Position numbers and translations under genes: made by a program
Shown: piece by piece, positions 55,774 to 64,000 of the stretch
Layout of the letters: each line of letters begins with the position of its first letter
Numbering within the stretch: the first letter of the stretch is position 1
Notes under the pieces: generated by a model
What the model was told of the DNA's origin: nothing
Databases searched by the model: none
Seen by the model: the letters and a program-made list of their open reading frames with translations, nothing else
From: Flammeovirgaceae bacterium
GTDB taxonomy: Bacteria > Bacteroidota > Bacteroidia > Cytophagales > Cyclobacteriaceae
Assembly: GCA_016709845.1 (NCBI GenBank)
Contig: JADJMA010000024.1
Span: forward strand, 14,990-78,989
DNA: 64,000 nucleotides
Direction of reading: 5' to 3'

Positions 55774-57284
55774 ATGAAGTATTGGCTGATTCTGCCGCTT
55801 ATGGCTTGTCTTGTAATTTTTAGCCCGGCTCAACATCTTATCGTTTCCGATTCCAGCGGTTGGAATACCCTCAAAGAAGGAGACTTTCTATCCTTTAAAA
55901 TTTCATCAACAGATTCCATAAGTCCACGGCTCACCTTGCAAGGAGCAGATAGTCTCCGGATGCAATTAGATTCACTGGGTACCTTTTTTTGGAAGCCGGG
56001 CTTCGACCTGGTTAGTCGCCTGGAAAACAAAAAGAAATAAGTGTAATACTGCAAGCAGAATGGAAAGATGGCAGAAGAGTAACCAGGCCGTTGAATTTTA
56101 TTGTATACCATCAAACCAGGCCTCCGGTAGTGGAAGACCTTCCCATCTTTTATGTTAAGCAATCTTCGGCAAACAGCTACAAAATTTCTGAGCAATATGT
56201 GAACGATCCGGACGGTGATCCGCTCGTTTTCAAATCGCTTCAATCGCAATTGCCGGAAGGAGTAGTACTTTCTTCGCAGGGCCTATTAACCTGGACACCT
56301 TCCAGAAATCAATTCAACGCACTTAAGAATACTCCATTGATGGTGGAATTCATCGTGCAAGACCAACCCGAAAAAGCGGAGACAAGAGGAAAAATAAAAG
56401 TAGCGCAAACTCAACTTGATCTTCCTCCGGAAATACTTTTGATACCGGGCGACACCCTCGTAACGATTAAGGAAGATGAGCGGGTCAATTTTAAAATCTA
56501 TGTATCCGATCCGAATGGCGATGAGAATGTAAATAATATCGGGTTCGTTTGTTCAGACAGTCGTGTAACTGAAAAAAGTTTTATACAAAATACTTCGGTT
56601 CAAGCCGAATTCACCTGGTCGCCAGGATATTACTTTGTTGAAGAAGTTGAAAAGTGAAGTCGGTAGAAATAATATTTTTGCCATTGACAAATCGAATAAC
56701 CGCGTTGAACGGAAAGTAATTGTAAAAGTGCAAGACACAGAAAACCTGGGGAGAAGGACAAATTACTTTATCAGAAATATAAGAACTCGCTGATTCAGGC
56801 AAAATCATTGATAGATCTGCTTGATGAAAACCAAACCAAACTAAACAAGGCATATAAACAGGCAAAAAAAGGTAAGAAGAATCGCTCGATATTGAATGCT
56901 TCACTCGGTGCAGCAACGGGTTTATCTCCGGTAGTCTTAGAAACAGATCAATCTAAAATGGTGTCGGCTATTGGCGGAACCACCGTGCTTACCATGGGTA
57001 CGTTGGAAGCCACCGAAGTTATTGGAAAATCCAAGAACGATATTACGGACAAGCTTAAAATCAATGTAGAAATCAGAAATCAATTGCAGGTAGAGGGCGA
57101 TAATTTTGCGCGTAAATACGCTCTTAAGAGTACCCGCAGAAGTAAGGAATTTGATCCTGATCGGGATAAATTTCTGCCCATCGTTAATAATCAAAAGTTG
57201 GTGCTTCTTGAGTTAGATGCCAGTAGACCTTCTGTTCGCAATTATGACAACAAGGATTTAAAAAGACCTTTCCAGATTTTATAG
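55774..57284 (+). CDS. secreted protein with Ig-like domains and a C-terminal helical region (frameshifts)
   Basis: From ATG 55774 there is a signal peptide (MKYWLILPLMACLVIFSPAQ). The following part has two or three putative Ig-type/cadherin-like domains: YKISEQYVNDPDGDPLVFKS, LPEGVVLSSQGLLTWTPSRN, and RVNFKIYVSDPNGDENVNNI, with paired DPDGDP and DPNGDE calcium-loop-like motifs. After the second break the C-terminus is a Lys- and Gln-rich helical region (KTKLNKAYKQ-type) ending KFLPIVNNQKLVLLELDASR. Frames change near 56040-56090 and 56650-56790. Repaired length is about 504 residues. It probably acts in the periplasm or at the cell surface. Function unknown. Confidence 0.7.
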
Positions 57285-57311
57285 AACAATAAGCTATTTT
57301 AAGGGCTCCTT

Positions 57312-57342
57312 TTTGCAGAAACCAATTTTCGCATTAGTTTTG
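57312..57342 (+). promoter_or_regulatory. promoter of tRNA-Ser
   Basis: TTTG at 57312-57315 and TAGTTTTG at 57335-57342 are separated by 19 bases, a full match to the Bacteroidota -33/-7 pair (TTTG, N19-21, TAnnTTTG). The tRNA starts 52 bases after the -7 box. Confidence 0.75.
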
Positions 57343-57393
57343 CAGTCCTTAAAAAGGAACTCTTATCCAATGCTCAAGGTTGAGGGTGTAAAC

Positions 57394-57480
57394 AGAGGAG
57401 TGGTAGAGCGGTTTATTGCACCGGTCTTGAAAACCGGAGAACCTTTACGGGTTCCGGGGGTTCGAATCCCTCCTCCTCTG
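57394..57480 (+). tRNA. tRNA-Ser(TGA)
   Basis: All arms can be drawn by hand. The acceptor stem is AGAGGAG (57394-57400) against CTCCTCT (57473-57479) with discriminator G at 57480. The anticodon stem is CCGGT/ACCGG, with loop CTTGAAA carrying anticodon TGA at 57428-57430. A long variable arm, as expected for serine, lies before the T arm, whose loop is TTCGAAT. The total of 87 bases fits class II. CCA is not encoded. The 3' end is the likely attachment site of the element downstream. Confidence 0.93.
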
Positions 57481-57503
57481 CTGATCAAAGATCAAACAAA
57501 ATC

Positions 57504-57541
57504 AAAACCTCGAAATTCTAATGATTTCGAGGTTTTTTGTT
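57504..57541 (+). terminator. terminator after tRNA-Ser
   Basis: AAAACCTCGAAAT pairs with ATTTCGAGGTTTT over 13 bases with a seven-base loop, followed by TTTTGTTTTT. It starts 24 bases after the tRNA. Because it lies inside the area where the element should be joined, it may belong to the element and not to the original tRNA. Confidence 0.9.
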
Positions 57542-57582
57542 TTTAGGGCATACCAAAAACAACCATAAAATCACAATCCCTT

Positions 57583-57626
57583 GGTAACCGATCCGTAACC
57601 AAAGACTCAGTAAGAAATCTGGTTAC
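57583..57626. repeat. possible integrase arm sites (GTAACC repeats)
   Basis: GTAACC occurs at 57584-57589 and 57595-57600, exactly 11 bases (one helical turn) apart, and in the opposite direction as GGTTAC at 57621-57626. The repeats lie between the tRNA and the integrase gene, where arm-type binding sites of a tyrosine integrase are expected. Confidence 0.4.
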
Positions 57627-57647
57627 GAAATCGATTTAATGTGCTGA

Positions 57648-57682
57648 TAATCAAGATGATCATTATATGGACATCTTGATTA
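57648..57682. repeat. 11-bp inverted repeat before the integrase
   Basis: TAATCAAGATG (57648-57658) and CATCTTGATTA (57672-57682) are perfect inverted copies separated by 13 bases. The site lies 42 bases before the integrase start and could be an operator or an excisionase/integrase binding site. Confidence 0.6.
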
Positions 57683-57724
57683 CGGCACCATGAATTGGAT
57701 ACTTTAACCAATTAAACTAGGGAT

Positions 57725-58981
57725 ATGACGCAGACAATTTCAGTAGCATTTTTCGCTCGAAAAGACCGAGCAACAGAGGATGGTTTGAAACCCGTTTTCA
57801 TGAGAATCTCACTCATGAATAAACGACTCACATTGGCAACCAAAATTTTCGTGAAACAAAACGAATGGTCTGACCAAAATGGAAAACTAAAAACCAATTC
57901 AGAGGAGGCACGCAGGATAAATAAGATGCTCGAAGCTTTTAAGATGAAAGCTTTCGACTACCAACGTGCTCTTATGAATGAAGGGAAAGAGGTTACCCTT
58001 GAAAACATGAAAGCCAAATGGTATGGGCTTAAGCTTGAAAAGTCCCGAATGTTGATGGAGGTCTTCAAACAGCATAATGAGCAAATGAAAGCTCTTGTGA
58101 ACAGCGAGTTCTCGCCTTTAACGCTTGAGCGATACGAAACTTCCTTCCGCCATACCCAAGCATATATGAAATGGAAGTTCAAAGTCGATGACATCGATAT
58201 AAAGAAACTCAACTACGAGTTCATCTCTGACTATGAATTCTGGTTGAAATCAAAACGCAAATGCGATCATAACACCTCCATGAAGTACTTGTCCAACTTC
58301 AAAAAGATCGTTCACATCTGCATCAAGAACGGTTGGCTCGAACGTGACCCATTTGTAGGATTTAAAATGACAAAACGCGAAGTAGAGCGTCCATTCCTTG
58401 TTCAGGAAGAACTAAAACGGATTATCGATAAGCAATTCGTTGCGCCTCGCATGAACCAAGTGAAAGATATTTTCATCTTCTGTTGCTATACAGGGTTAGC
58501 ATATGCTGATGTGGAGAAACTAACGCGCGAAGAAATAACAACGGGGATAGATAGTGAAAAATGGATTTGGACAAGCCGACAGAAAACGGATGCAGCAACC
58601 AGAATCCCGCTTCTTTCCCAGGCACTTGAAATCCTGGACCGCTATAAGGATGATCCTCAGTGTGCAATCAAAGGGAGGTTGCTACCAGTCCTCAGCAATC
58701 AAAAGATGAATACCTATCTGAAGGAGATTGCGGATGCTTGTGACATCACCAAGAAAATGACCTTCCATACGGCACGACACACTTTTGCCACAACCGTAAC
58801 GCTCTCAAACGGAGTTCCGATAGAAACAGTAGGCAAAATGTTAGGACACCGAAACCTAAAGACTACGCAGCATTATGCTAGAATCCTGGACTTGAAGGTT
58901 AGCGAGGATATGATGACCCTCCGGCACAAGCTCAATAAAAAATCAGAAAGTCCTATCGATTCTCAAGAACCCAAACTTTAA
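57725..58981 (+). CDS. tyrosine-type site-specific integrase
   Basis: An intact 418-residue phage/ICE-type integrase. The N-terminal arm-binding domain (about 1-100; ISVAFFARKDRATEDGLKPV) and a SAM-like core-binding domain (about 110-215; LERYETSFRHTQAYMKWKFK) precede the catalytic domain. Catalytic residues are visible: Lys in WTSRQKTDAATRIPL, the HxxR box in FHTARHTFATTVTL, GHR in KMLGHRNLKTTQHYARI with its nucleophile Tyr. The first Arg box reads CCYTGLAYADVEKL, where Ala replaces Arg, as in several Bacteroidota integrases. It lies 245 bases after tRNA-Ser and points away from it. Confidence 0.92.
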   Translation: MTQTISVAFFARKDRATEDGLKPVFMRISLMNKRLTLATKIFVKQNEWSDQNGKLKTNSEEARRINKMLEAFKMKAFDYQRALMNEGKEVTLENMKAKWYGLKLEKSRMLMEVFKQHNEQMKALVNSEFSPLTLERYETSFRHTQAYMKWKFKVDDIDIKKLNYEFISDYEFWLKSKRKCDHNTSMKYLSNFKKIVHICIKNGWLERDPFVGFKMTKREVERPFLVQEELKRIIDKQFVAPRMNQVKDIFIFCCYTGLAYADVEKLTREEITTGIDSEKWIWTSRQKTDAATRIPLLSQALEILDRYKDDPQCAIKGRLLPVLSNQKMNTYLKEIADACDITKKMTFHTARHTFATTVTLSNGVPIETVGKMLGHRNLKTTQHYARILDLKVSEDMMTLRHKLNKKSESPIDSQEPKL

Positions 58982-58992
58982 ACTAAATCACC

Positions 58993-59569
58993 ATGAATAA
59001 AATTGTCACTTACCTCGAAAGCAAAGAAGTTGTTTTCCACGGAGCGCTTTTACTAATCCTACTTTACGTGCCACATGCTGGCCATCTATTCAAACAACTT
59101 GAGCATCTGGACATGAGCCTATTTGGATTTACATTCATGAATTGGCTTTATGCCATTGCCCTTGCGGGTATTATTGAGCTTCTAATTCTGATCTTCATAA
59201 TTAATGGCTATCAAAAAACTGGAAAAGCCTATGCTCTTCTGAGCTTTTTTGATCAATGCTTTGTACTATGACTATTGGTTCATTGCGTTCAATGAACCCA
59301 ATATTTTGAATTTGAAATTAATGGGAGCAAGTTTCCTCATTTGCCTCTTGCATTCAGTATCCATCTGGCAATTAAGCGAACTCTTTTATAAACGCTTAAT
59401 AGCAGATAAGGAGAAAGTAATAGAGTATTGGTGTCCTGAATGTGAAGCTGGACCCTTTCCAAATAAAAGATCTATGGAGGGTCACATATCAAAAGCTCAT
59501 AAATACTACAAAAGGATTTTGGAAAACGGTAAGGATTCCAAAACCCATTTGAATGGTATCAATCTTTGA
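58993..59569 (+). CDS. membrane protein with C-terminal C2H2 zinc finger (one frameshift)
   Basis: Four hydrophobic helices (about residues 15-33, 45-75, 85-100 and 110-130) are followed by a cytosolic tail with a C2H2-type finger, YWCPECEAGPFPNKRSMEGH with the second His in ISKAHKYYKRI. The two parts lie in different frames that join near 59245-59255 (YALLSF / INALYYDYWFIAF). The start is 12 bases after the integrase stop, so it may share its transcript. Membrane anchoring plus a zinc finger is unusual. No family is recognised and its role in the element is unknown. Confidence 0.7.
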
Positions 59570-59580
59570 TTCGTTTTCAC

Positions 59581-59610
59581 AAACGCTGAGATGGTATCAT
59601 CTCAGCGTTT
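59581..59610. terminator. bidirectional terminator inside the element
   Basis: AAACGCTGAGAT and ATCTCAGCGTTT form a perfect 12-base stem around a six-base loop. It separates the plus-strand zinc-finger gene from the minus-strand holin gene, whose stop codon lies within the stem. T-rich sequence on the minus side is modest, so it may act in both directions. Confidence 0.7.
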
Positions 59611-60082
59611 CCTTCTTAACATTATAAAGCACTGGCCCCAGGTTTTCTGTGATCTTCTCAAGAGAGCGACCTGCCACATAACCTCCAACGCCCAAATCCA
59701 TCATCGTCCAGATGTGATCATCTAGTGTAGTTACTGGTAAATTGAAGTACGGCACAAGCACATAATTATTAAAGACAATAAACATGCAGATGCACATGAG
59801 TACAGGTCGCCAGTTTCTCTGAAGCCAACTCTCACCCTTCGTTTCTGATTCAATGATTTTTGTTTTGCTCTCCAGGAGTTTGCTTTCATAATCAATACAA
59901 GCTCCCTCCATATTCAGGAGAAGTTCTTTGTACTTCAATTGAAGTTCAAGCTTCTCATCTGACTTGTCTATTTTGTCGATTGCGTTTCCTATGGAATCGA
60001 CTGTCTCTTTCACTCCAGCTCCGAGAACTTTTGACAAAAATCCTCCTATGCCTGCCTTTTTACCAACTTCACTTGCCTCCAT
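59597..60082 (-). CDS. 3TM-type phage holin-like protein
   Basis: A 161-residue protein with a coiled, amphipathic N-terminal half (DSIGNAIDKIDKSDEKLELQ) and then ESWLQRNWRPVLMCICMFIV, the hallmark of the 3TM holin family (Holin_3TMs), with following helices through YVLVPYFNLPV and VGGYVAGRSLEKI. Holins form the membrane lesion that ends a phage infection; gene-transfer-agent and prophage versions are common. This is the clearest phage sign in the element. No endolysin is adjacent in the visible part. Confidence 0.75.
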   Translation of the reverse strand: MEASEVGKKAGIGGFLSKVLGAGVKETVDSIGNAIDKIDKSDEKLELQLKYKELLLNMEGACIDYESKLLESKTKIIESETKGESWLQRNWRPVLMCICMFIVFNNYVLVPYFNLPVTTLDDHIWTMMDLGVGGYVAGRSLEKITENLGPVLYNVKKETLR

Positions 60083-60121
60083 GTTTGTATGTTTAATTGT
60101 TAGATAATTCTTTTGACCGTT

Positions 60122-61391
60122 TTATTTCTTGCTTTGTGGCTCCTGCCATTGGATTCCAAATTGTCTGAAAAAATCCAGTGTACTTTTTGGAGCATATCGG
60201 TTTTTAGTTACTGTCACTACGCCTTTATGAACTTCTCCAGCTATCTCGGCAATGTGCTCCCAATCTTTTCCACCTTTGAAGTCTCCCGCCTTTGTGTGTT
60301 GAAGTATGAAGATGAAAGCAGTATCCGGATGCTCTTTTCGCATCTCCTTGTACTCATTGATCTTTAATCCCAAATCATTCACTGAATCAAGGATGATGAA
60401 CTGATAATTCGAAAGATTAGGGTCTTGCAAGTTTTCAGCAAAATGTAATCGCGCAGGTAAAGGATTTAAGAACTCATTTACCTTTTTGGTCATCGTAGGC
60501 GATGCAAACTCCTCGGATGACACATAAAGAACATCTCCAAAATTCTCAGCCAGGTATTGCGCAAGCTTCAATAGGAAAATAGTCTTTCCATTATGAGGCT
60601 CTCCATGAAACATCATCGTAAAGTTCTTAGCCGGATTTCCGAACAGGGATTGCCAGAATGAAAAGAAAGCTAAGCAGGTCAAGTTTTCGATTGGCCATTT
60701 CCTCAGCTGTAAGCACTCCGCTTAATCCCTTGTTGTGTGAGCAAGCTCCACGACTTGCATCCGAATACGTCTTCCTTTTGCATGGCCTAAGTTTCTTTCC
60801 TCCTGTATCGTAAATCCTTCCAACGCCATCCTTGCATCCACATGCTTTTACAATTCCTTCCAGGCCGTTCAACTCCGCTTTGGAAATTGAAATCTTGCTA
60901 CTTGTTCTTTGCTTAAGGCTCTTGTAGATGGCATTGACCTTATCCGAGTAGGGATCATCCTTTAAGATTTCCTTTTTTGCCACCAGGTTCTCCAGTTGTT
61001 TGAGGAAACTGTTAATCTTTTTCTCATCGTCTTGCCCCTGCAATCCAATAAACCGCTTGATGACCATTATGGAGGGATAAACCTTTTCACCTCCAGCAAT
61101 GGCGACCAGGTGATTCAGGTCTTTCTCATTAATGGCAAAAGATTCTTCTCCCTTCATCTTGTTGTACGCCTGAACAAGCTTGTTCTGAATCATTTCAATT
61201 TCCTCTGCCAACGGTGAGGTTTTACGGATGAGCTTTTGAACGATGGACCGCTGCAAGGCCTTGATGAATGAAAGGATGGCATTAGGAGATTTCACCTTGT
61301 TGTGCAGTCCGACATACCTTTTGATGTATTTCACTTCTTCTCGGATATGCTCAACATGCTTTACATTCTTTGGCTCTTTCTTCTCCTTCAC
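60122..61391 (-). CDS. P-loop ATPase with N-terminal helical and Cys-rich region (one frameshift)
   Basis: The N-terminal 210 residues (60671-61391) are helical and end in a Cys/His-rich piece, KACGCKDGVGRIYDTGG and LRPCKRKTYSDASRGACSHN, which may bind a metal. The C-terminal part, 60122-60682, is a RecA-like ATPase: Walker A in MMFHGEPHNGKTIFLLKLAQ and Walker B in YQFIILDSVNDLGL, followed by FIFILQHTKAGDFKG. The two frames join near 60655-60670 (LLSF / FSFWQSLFGNPAKNF), so one base is wrong and they form one protein of about 420 residues. It may help DNA replication or packaging in the element. Confidence 0.65.
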
Positions 61392-61693
61392 CTTTTTGGG
61401 GGGAAGCCTTCGTTCTTTGTTTTTCCGTTTGCGGGTTTCCTCTTTGGTTCCGAGGTAGCCTTAGCTTGGGTTTGTTGAGCTTCCTTTGGTTTTAAAGTTG
61501 AGGCGAAATCGTTCAGCTTTTGAAAGTACAGGTCAATGACCTTCTTGATACCTTCACTACTTTGATAGGTAGCCCAATTCGCTCCATTGGATGTACTCTT
61601 CACCACCAGGTCATGACCTTTCTGTAGCGTTTCCGGCAATGTATTTACACCGATTCGCTCCACTTCAATAAAATAATTACTAGCCGTTATCAT
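61388..61693 (-). CDS. small element protein between helicase and ATPase
   Basis: A 101-residue frame beginning MITASNYFIEVERIGVNTLP and with NGANWATYQSSEGIKKVIDL in the middle; the C-terminus is a Lys-, Ala- and Pro-rich tail (KPKEAQQTQAKATSEPKRKP). The start overlaps the helicase stop by one base and its end overlaps the ATPase start by four (ATGA), so the three genes are translationally coupled. Function unknown. Confidence 0.65.
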   Translation of the reverse strand: MITASNYFIEVERIGVNTLPETLQKGHDLVVKSTSNGANWATYQSSEGIKKVIDLYFQKLNDFASTLKPKEAQQTQAKATSEPKRKPANGKTKNEGFPPKR

Positions 61694-64000
61694 TACGCTG
61701 CAAAGTTTAATAGTTCTAATTCGAGTTCCAGAGCAAGGGCTTCAAGCTCCAGTTGCTCCATTTGAGATTGTGATTGTTTTGGTAACATTACCATGATCGG
61801 TTTTGCCCTGGGCTCCCTCTTAGGAATTTCTCCTTTGATCAATTCGTATTGCGGAGGACTCAGTGAAACACTATCATTGAACTTCTCCTGTAATACCTGG
61901 ACAAACTCGTCTATTCTGTTTTCATCCACTGAAGCTGTCATACGATCCGAAATCTTTTCAAAATTGTTTCGATCAACGATATTCAAAAGATCAGGATCAA
62001 GGTAGGTGTCACCACCTTTCGACCTGGCAGCGGAGACCACTAATTTGAATTTCCCAGGTTGCCTGAAAATGGAGACTCCATTTTTAGTGGTGATGCTTGA
62101 CCCAATGGTCAAAGACCGAATGATCTTCATTGCCCTGGAAATAGGAACCACGGTCTTTTGTTGCACATCATTTTTTGGTTCCCAATATTCTGGCATAAGA
62201 ATGCCTTTCTTGATTCCACCATCAATGGTCGTGTAGCTCACCAGTTTTCCTTTAAAGGCACTGAATGCCTGAAGCACATTCCCGGTAATGATGTGGCGAA
62301 TCTTTCTATCTACAGTACTCTCTTTAATTGAAGCTTCCCATTTGGCTAATAGTGACTCTTTATCCAGGTGTGGTAATCCCACACTTGCTCCGATAATGGC
62401 CCGAACATCTTGTGCATAGCTCGCAGGAATAGCGATGTACTTATTGCTACTAGCCAACGCAAAGCGTAGTCTCATCGAGCTTGGTGCATAAGGATTCTTC
62501 TTTTTCCTGTCAATGATGAATCCCAGGAAGACGGCAGGCGCTAACTCTTGACCGCCATCATAGCTATTGACCGGATAGTTAAGATTTCGTCCTACATAGA
62601 ATGAGCTGAAAATTGACTCCAGGTATTGCCTCCGGTTATTGAAAGACCGTTTGATCTTTTCTTCAGAATCAGCCATTGCTTTATGTAACTCATTCGTCCT
62701 GGCTTTGATGACTTCCTGTGCTTCTTCAGAAGCTCCTTTTTCAACTAACTTTTGAATCTTCTTCTCTTGTGGAATCTTGTGGATCAGATCTTCATAGTAG
62801 GAAACGTTCTCAGCGACTTCATGATTAAGCTGCTCACCCATATAACCCTCATACTCCAACTTCACTTCCTTTTGCAATTCTCGTCCCTCTTTGCCTTGAA
62901 GTGATTCGACCAGGAGATTGTTTAGCTCCTGGCGTGAGAATGGTTTCTTCAAAACGTTCGCCATGACCGTCTCCAAAATGCTGTCATCGCCAAACTCACT
63001 TGTTCCACCTTTGCCCACGATAACAGCCCTAGAAGATTGAGTTTCCGTTTGGAGATCCATTGCTTCAACTTCAAGGTCATACTCACCGATCTGTTTGAGA
63101 TACTCTACATACTCATTGTATCGGTTGGATATTTCGTTGTAAAAATCTTGCTGCATAGCCGTTGAAAGCACAGCTACTCTTCCAGAAACTCGATGCGCTG
63201 CATCCTCCAGTTCTGCTCCATCTACTTCTCGTGTTGCCAGACCCAAGGGATCATCCAATAAAGTGTTGACCTCCAAATTCTCTTTTAAATACTCCGCTAC
63301 AATACGATCTCCATACTTGTTAAGAAAATCTGGAACGTCCAGAATCTTTGTCGATGACTTCTGATTGGACGTGGTATTCGCGTCCAGCGATTTCAGTTTC
63401 TTTTGAAGCATCATCATCAATCGCTTCTCAGCGGGAATCGCAGAGTTGACATAATCGTAGATCGGTTTGTAAATCTGTCCGGTGCGGTTTATCCGGCCTC
63501 GTTTTTGAACCTCGGTGTTAATGTCAAGCTCCGCTTGCAATACAATCATAACTCGTTGCTTCACTTTTTCTTTGACAACCTTTGGAGTGATGATCGCGTG
63601 TGCAGATGCTCCGGTACTTCCTGACTGGTTGATGAGTAGAACGTCTACCTCGTTATTATTGAACTGACGAAAAGCATCATTGGTATTTACCCGCTTACGA
63701 GTCATGATAAGAGCCTTGTTGGTCTTCGGATTAATTTGAAGCTCGTACTTGCGACCTGTAACCTCGGCCACTTGTATCCCGCTTCCGTAATCTTTCGGAC
63801 AATCACATCAATGGGAGAAATAGTAATTCCGGTCGAAGCTTCTCTGATCCGATCACTGATTCTTAGATACTCAGACTGAGCCTCCAGGGAAAAATCCGAG
63901 ATTTCGAACTTCTTGAAAATCTTTTCACCATCGGTATCTGTTTCCGTATAACGCAAGACTCCATCAGGCCTTTTTGAAGTACTAATGAAAAGTCTGCATT
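61693..64000 (-). CDS. strawberry-notch-type helicase, C-terminal part (one frameshift; runs off the right edge)
   Basis: The visible 769 residues start inside the protein. YTETDTDGEKIFKKFEISDF and the following helical part are joined by a frameshift near 63770 (KVAEVTGRKYELQINPKTNK) to the helicase C-terminal lobe: DVLLINQSGSTGASAHAIIT and VLQAELDINTEVQKRGRINR, with the conserved Gln/Arg finger motif and TGQI. This matches the strawberry-notch (SBNO) group of SNF2-like helicases found in phages and ICEs. The rest is a helical and beta-rich extension (DVPDFLNKYGDRIVAEYLKE and so on), ending in a Glu/Leu-rich tail. The N-terminal ATPase lobe lies beyond base 64000. Confidence 0.78.

Larger units (their letters stand above)
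57481..64000 (+). mobile_element. left end of a phage-like integrated element at tRNA-Ser
   Basis: Directly after the tRNA lies a tyrosine integrase (57725) and then a block with a different gene style: a membrane zinc-finger protein, a 3TM holin, a P-loop ATPase, a small protein and the C-terminal part of a strawberry-notch-type helicase. None of these has a housekeeping role. Integrase next to a tRNA 3' end is the classic arrangement for site-specific integration. The right end, and the expected second copy of the tRNA 3' sequence, lie beyond the window. Confidence 0.75.

Noticed and set aside
57725..58981. Integrase judged inactive because the first Arg box reads TGLAYAD
   Set aside because: Several Bacteroidota integrases have Ala at this position and the remaining catalytic residues are intact, so no loss of function is inferred.
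1..64000. CRISPR array or rRNA operon
   Set aside because: No regularly spaced direct repeats of CRISPR type and no rRNA-like sequence were seen; only one tRNA gene could be drawn.

Overview
The window looks like chromosome of a member of the Bacteroidota, most likely the Cytophagales/Cytophagia branch. The evidence is gene content: a secreted FG-GAP protein with a type IX secretion C-terminal domain, the small families DUF4295, DUF6048 and DUF6452, bacillithiol genes (bshC, ytxJ), an alpha/beta-fused 2-oxo acid dehydrogenase E1, CarboxypepD_reg-like and TonB proteins, and promoters of the Bacteroidota type (TTTG, about 19 nt, TAnnTTTG). About half of the protein genes, including single-copy housekeeping genes such as rpmB, recR and prmC, are broken by one-base indels (often in homopolymers) or single in-frame stops. 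I read most of these as consensus errors and give each such gene one reconstructed span.

1-8.4 kb: a partial membrane protein, DUF2461 and murF on the minus strand; a secreted T9SS protein, a HAD phosphatase, the rpmB-rpmG-DUF4295 cluster with its terminator, and ftsY on the plus strand; a DUF6452/DUF6048 pair on the minus strand. 8.4-20.3 kb: rimO, bshC and 5-formyl-THF cyclo-ligase (plus); ispF, mnmD, aguB, aguA (minus), the last two forming the agmatine-to-putrescine route; a PAS histidine kinase; an M16 peptidase; the fused E1 enzyme. 20.4-27.2 kb: a secreted protein built of KGGGS-type repeats, YtxJ, an envelope protein, TonB, a GNAT acetyltransferase and an aminopeptidase P-like protein. 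27.2-28.05 kb: a G-rich, C-poor stretch with no credible gene.

28.06-31.3 kb is a minus-strand inositol module: inositol oxygenase, a Na+/solute symporter and a GDPD/PI-PLC-like hydrolase. 31.5-36.5 kb holds msrA, a GroES-like protein, a lipoprotein, an RmuC-like nuclease-fold protein, ornithine aminotransferase and a HAD hydrolase. 37.5-43.6 kb is a tightly packed plus-strand operon of COG4947 esterase, alpha/beta hydrolase, ATP-grasp ligase, COG2170 carboxylate-amine ligase, a glutamine amidotransferase/ATP-grasp fusion and a thiamine-pyrophosphokinase-like gene. It looks like a pathway for a small amide- or peptide-linked metabolite and is the best candidate for an undescribed system. 43.6-57.3 kb contains prmC, ribD, a chromate transporter fused to the start of an oxygenase, a LytS/LytTR two-component pair, a heptose-7-phosphate kinase, an aminotransferase gene with an internal deletion, recR, clpS, a second symporter, an alkyltransferase-like protein and a secreted Ig-like protein.

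57.4 kb to the right edge: a tRNA-Ser(TGA) gene with promoter and terminator is followed at once by a tyrosine integrase and a block of accessory genes (zinc-finger membrane protein, 3TM holin, P-loop ATPase, strawberry-notch-type helicase running off the window). This is the left end of a phage-like element integrated at the tRNA.
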